This document shows positions 61,801 through 64,000 of a stretch of DNA of 64,000 nt, piece by piece. The notes beneath the pieces were generated by a model. That model did not search any database and was not told where the DNA came from. It saw only the letters and a program-made list of their open reading frames with translations. How positions within the stretch are numbered: the first letter of the stretch is position 1; the number at the start of each line of letters is the position of its first letter. The position numbers and the translations under genes are program-made. The stretch is from positions 36,545,360-36,609,359 of the forward strand of contig OX465583.1 in NCBI GenBank assembly GCA_950022655.1. The letters run 5' to 3'. This stretch comes from Alentia gelatinosa. Its lineage: Eukaryota; Annelida; Polychaeta; Phyllodocida; Polynoidae.

Positions 61801-64000
61801 ATGCATATTTTCACTTATCTCTAGAAGACCCTCTCCCCCAGTTTATTTACGATTTATGGCATTTTCCTTGGTGAAGTTCAGGTCAAATATGATAATTATG
61901 TATAATTGATCATGTTTGTATCATTTTAAAACAATGGCCTCACTTGAACATAGTGCCCTATGAAGTCCATGACAAAAGTCTCAATTATGCTTTTTTAGAA
62001 TCCAAGAAATAGTCCTATAAGCTGCTCCACAATACTACCATATACTGATATCATAATCCCTCACTGGAATAGCATTCAAGAGCAATTAATTTACCTCTAT
62101 GAAAAAGCATTTAGTTCACAGGGACGTTTTTCAATGTAGGATTTTTCAAGAAAAATCACATTGAAACCCTCCAACCCTTTGTCATTGGTAGATAATGTAA
62201 TATCGGTATGTGTCTTGCTAAATATTGCTGATGAGAGTATTCTGAATTTGTTATACAGGACAAGATGCACATGATTCCTCTACAGGGCAAGCCCTGCAAC
62301 ATGCTGTGTAGGGAACCCTACCAGTGAGGAGAGACTGGTCGAGTCATGGTACAGGCTTGCCACCTGGTGGAGACGGTGTGAAACAAATGCTTCCTCAACA
62401 GGAATGGTTTGCTATCCATCCATTATAGGCAAACTTTAAAGTGATCAGAGATTGGTACGCTCAAAATATAGCAGGAACAAATCAGTTTGGTTCCTTTTGC
62501 TTCTTTTATCTATCTTTCATAAATATCATGGATATATTTAGCGACTTCGTCGAGTCCGAGGTAAGGGGAGAATATTGAAAAAAAATGAAATTCTGGGCTG
62601 CCTATTGCTGGGTTCGAACACATGACACTCGCATTGCCAGAGAAACACCCTGCCTACTACTCCACAAAGTCAGATGCTCTAATAGGGTCAAATACTTAGG
62701 CTGTTGCTGGGTGGAGGGAATCAGCGGAGTTTTGAAAGTGGGGCGACCAGCAAAAGTTGAGATCTCATTGGTTTCTCACGAGAAAAGTAGATAAGAAAAC
62801 TACACTACTAAACATTGATTTCGGCATGGCTCGAAATAAATCATAAGAGAAAAGATATTTCTGCCAATAGATTTATAAAAAAGAAGAACAGATTCTAATA
62901 TTTTCCTCCACGAGATTCTCACTCTGGTGGCCCCTCACTCTCCAAGCCTAAGTCTGGTTCACTCTGTCCTTATGTGCGGGCAGAAGTCCAAGCAGATACT
63001 ACCAGAATCGTAGTTTTTTAGATATAGTAGGTAATAAGTATCATGGATATATTTGACATGCATATTTTCACTTATCTCTAGAAGACCCTCTCCCCCAGTT
63101 TATTTACGATTCATGGCATTTTCCTTGGTGAAGTTCAGGTCAAATATGATAATTATGTATAATTGATCATGTTTGTATCATTTTAAAACAATGGCCTCAC
63201 TTGAACATAGAGCCCTATAAAGTCCATGACAAAAGTCTCAATTATGCTTTTTTAGAATCCAAGAAATAGTCCTATAAGCTGCTCCACAATACTACCATAT
63301 ACTGATATCATAATCCCTCACTGGAATAGCATTCAAGAGCAATTAATTTACCTCTATGAAAAAGCATTTAGTTCACAGGGACGTTTTTCAATGTAAGATT
63401 TTTCAAGAAAAATCACATTGAAACCCTCCAACCCTTTGTCATTGGTAGATAATGTAATATCGGTATGTGTCTTGCTAAACATTGCTGATGAGAGTATTCT
63501 GAATTTGTTATACAGGACAAGATGCACATGATTCCTCTACAGGGCAAGCCCTGCAACATGCTGTGTAGGGAACCCTACCAGTGAGGAGAGACTGGTCGAG
63601 TCATGGTACAGGCTTGCCACCTGGTGGAGACGGTGTGAAACAAATGCTTCCTCAACAGGAATGGTTTGCTATCCATCCATTATAGGCAAACTTTAAAGTG
63701 ATCAGAGATTGGTACGCTCAAAATATAGCAGGAACAAATCAGTTTGGTTCCTTTTGCTTCTTTTATCTATCTTTCATAAATATCATGGATATATTTAGCG
63801 ACTTCGTAGAGTCCGAGTTAAGGGGAGAATATTGAAAAAAAATGAAATTATGGGCTGCCTATTGCTGGTTTCCAACACATGACACTCGCATTGCCAGAGA
63901 AACACCCTGCCCACTACTCCACAAAGTCAGATGCTCTAATAGGGTCAAATACGTAGGCTGTTGCTGGGTGGAGGGAATCAGCGGAGTTTTGAAAGTGGGG

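Larger units (their letters stand above)
18423..64000 (+). repeat. 1257-bp macrosatellite array, main segment
   Basis: Unit 4 resumes after the Ngaro element, and 36 further units follow head to tail. The last is cut by the window end. Anchors (the ATGAAATT-like site in each unit) are near 18580, 19836, 21093, 22350, 23609, 24866, 26119, 27376, 28633, 29892, 31149, 32406, 33659, 34916, 36173, 37431, 38688, 39946, 41204, 42461, 43718, 44979, 46236, 47493, 48751, 50008, 51266, 52523, 53782, 55039, 56297, 57554, 58809, 60070, 61328, 62585 and 63842. Spacing is 1253-1261 bp, and neighbouring units differ at only a few percent of sites by eye. A 69-codon plus-strand frame at most anchors is antisense to the tRNA-like module. 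It loses its start or gains stops freely (47493, 50008, 18580), so it is not a gene. Confidence 0.96.

Noticed and set aside
10217..62794. 69-residue (and 117-residue) plus-strand open frames recurring once per satellite unit
   Set aside because: They are the antisense of the tRNA-like module plus its flank. Starts and stops vary freely between units (start lost at 47493 and 50008, stop in unit 18580, extension only where TGA became TGG), and no family or initiation context is seen.
9895..64000. CRISPR-like or rDNA-like array
   Set aside because: The period is 1257 bp with no short repeat/spacer alternation, and no rRNA sequence is recognised in the unit.

Overview
This is eukaryotic, animal-type DNA. 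It has a spliced gene with GT-AG introns, AATAAA signals, terminal-inverted-repeat DNA transposons, a LINE relic, a DIRS/Ngaro-type tyrosine-recombinase retrotransposon and a very long kilobase-unit tandem array. The mix (an RPP21 homologue, Ngaro, L1-like and possible Penelope-like relics) fits a marine invertebrate or another non-mammalian metazoan. I cannot name the species.

Left part (1-9894): unique-looking, AT-rich DNA. It holds three recognisable coding exons of an RPP21-like RNase P protein subunit (2565-2665, 3033-3115, 6075-6715; plus strand). The N-terminal exon is not visible here, so most of 1-2564 is probably intron 1. Introns and flanks are full of decayed mobile DNA: a hAT-like MITE (307-645), a possible GIY-YIG retroelement tail (1689-1943), an L1-type ORF1 relic (about 3800-4375), a fold-back element (4672-5191), a duplicated intron-3'-end/exon-3 junction (5572-6074), a hammerhead-like motif (6965-6996), a second long MITE (8907-9622) and a diverged relative of the downstream satellite (about 7098-7750).

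Right part (about 9895-64000): a head-to-tail macrosatellite with a unit of about 1257 bp. Forty units can be counted and the array runs off the right edge. Each unit has a minus-strand tRNA-like module (A box, B box, T-run), a cluster of four short inverted repeats and a further hairpin. Units fall into subfamilies, and blocks of 2, 3, about 5-6 and 14 units are themselves repeated. The 69-residue open frame seen in most units is the antisense of the tRNA-like module and does not behave like a gene.

One unit is interrupted by a GC-rich 4.6 kb Ngaro-type retrotransposon (13828-18422) with the diagnostic split direct repeats A1-ORFs-B1-A2-B2. It carries a Gag-like ORF, an RT/RNase H region broken by two frameshifts, and a tyrosine recombinase with a recognisable catalytic set. 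It inserted at an ATT trinucleotide without a longer target-site duplication.
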